NCBI GenBank assembly: GCA_020721005.1
Contig: DYNP01000019.1
Coordinates: forward strand, 1-56,397
Direction: 5' to 3'
DNA: 56,397 nucleotides
Origin: Thiomargarita sp.
Lineage (GTDB): Bacteria > Pseudomonadota > Gammaproteobacteria > Beggiatoales > Beggiatoaceae
Every line of letters begins with the position of its first letter. Position 1 is the stretch's first letter. This document shows positions 56,015-56,397 of the stretch, piece after piece. The notes beneath the pieces were generated by a model. The model searched no databases and had not been told where the DNA came from. It saw nothing but the letters and a program-made list of their open reading frames with translations. Position numbers and translations under genes: made by a program.

Positions 56015-56397
56015 GAAATTTTCCTTTTGCTGATGTGTACGAACTTTATTTCTCTTGCATTGGAGTCGAAGTTCTAGCCGGAGTGGAGGCTTTAGCCGGT
56101 CAGCCGTAGGCTTTAGTCGGAGTGGAGTGGAGGCTTTAGCCGGTCAGCCGTAGGTTTTAGTCGGGGTGGAGTGGAGGCTTTAGCCGGTCAGCCGTAGGTT
56201 TTAGTCGGGGTGGAGTGGAGGCTTTAGCCGGTCAGCCGTAGGTTTTAGTCGGGGTGGAGTGGAGGCTTTGGCCGGTCAGCCGTAGGCTTTAATCGGAGTG
56301 GAGTGGAGGCTTTAGCCGGTCAGCCGTAGGCTTTAATCGGAGTGGAGTGGAGGCTTTAGCCGGTCAGCCGTAGGCATCACCCCACATACACAAATGG
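56015..56397. repeat. Array of seven 44-bp repeats running off the right edge
   Basis: The motif GAGGCTTTAGCCGGTCAGCC starts at 56086, 56130, 56174, 56218, 56262, 56306 and 56350, an exact 44-base period with few substitutions. It ends in the central sequence GGCATCACCCCACATACACA seen in the other palindromic elements, so the window stops at the middle of one and the inverted arm should follow. The first 65 bases before the array should hold the ftsB promoter. Confidence 0.88.

Noticed and set aside
56082-56397. Possible CRISPR array
   Set aside because: Units follow each other directly with a 44-base period and no variable spacers, and the core matches the palindromic elements. No cas gene is present.

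Overview
The window looks like a chromosomal segment of a gammaproteobacterium. The orders def-fmt-rsmB-DUF4390-ntrY-ntrX-trkA and ftsB-ispDF-MFS-ssb are typical of that class, and waaA (Kdo transferase) and ispB fit a Gram-negative cell envelope. Housekeeping genes are mixed with families common in filamentous cyanobacteria and large sulfur bacteria: an exported caspase-like protease, a DUF928 protein, a haemagglutinin-type secreted protein, multi-PAS cyclases and kinases, and large palindromic repeats. This suggests a Beggiatoaceae/Thiotrichales-like organism. That placement is an inference and no rRNA is present to test it. I found no tRNA, rRNA, CRISPR array, prophage or intact transposase.

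Layout. 1-9 kb: a type I methyltransferase cut by the window edge, a secreted CAP protein, moaA, an exported caspase-like protease, pgl, a secreted glycan-binding-type protein, and a membrane/coiled-coil/TPR protein with a MotA/ExbB-like front end. 9-13 kb: ispB, waaA and a two-domain glycosyltransferase. 13-21.5 kb: a minus-strand block def, fmt, rsmB, DUF4390, ntrY, ntrX, trkA. 21.8-27.6 kb: an Ig-like lipoprotein and a haemagglutinin-type protein, facing a glycosyltransferase and nadA. 27.7-29 kb: a tight three-gene cassette with V4R-like proteins. 29.6-37.1 kb: two paralogous class III cyclases flanking a DUF928 protein with an SRGV tandem repeat. 37.4-41.8 kb: slt, then an operon of MORN lipoprotein, goose-type lysozyme and ABC ATPase. 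42-47.4 kb: a fused trpF-trpB, a translationally coupled YgfX-like/AlbA_2 pair, a small membrane protein and hisH. 47.5-52.3 kb: a receiver/kinase and a five-PAS hybrid kinase. 52.5-56 kb: ssb, a YajR-like transporter, ispDF and ftsB.

Repeats are the most striking non-coding content. One family has terminal inverted repeats close to TAGACCTCTTGCAAAAGTA around arms built from a motif GGAGTGGAGGCTTTAGCCGG. It occurs at 5.8 kb and 29.2-29.6 kb, a related truncated array runs off the right edge, and a solo motif lies at 34.6 kb. A second family (core GTGTAGGATGTGCTGAGCG) lies at 12.9 kb and 42 kb, and a third (CTCGTTCCCA hairpin) at 35.0 kb and 48.8 kb. Several copies abut genes and two supply the stop codon of the neighbouring gene.

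The strongest leads for new biology are: the MotA/ZorA-like orphan with a TPR tail, the V4R-like three-gene cassette, the SRGV-repeat DUF928 protein between two cyclases, the YgfX-like/AlbA_2 pair, the TrpF-TrpB fusion that keeps an internal ribosome-binding site, an NtrX with a degenerate ATPase, and an ispDF gene without a normal start codon.
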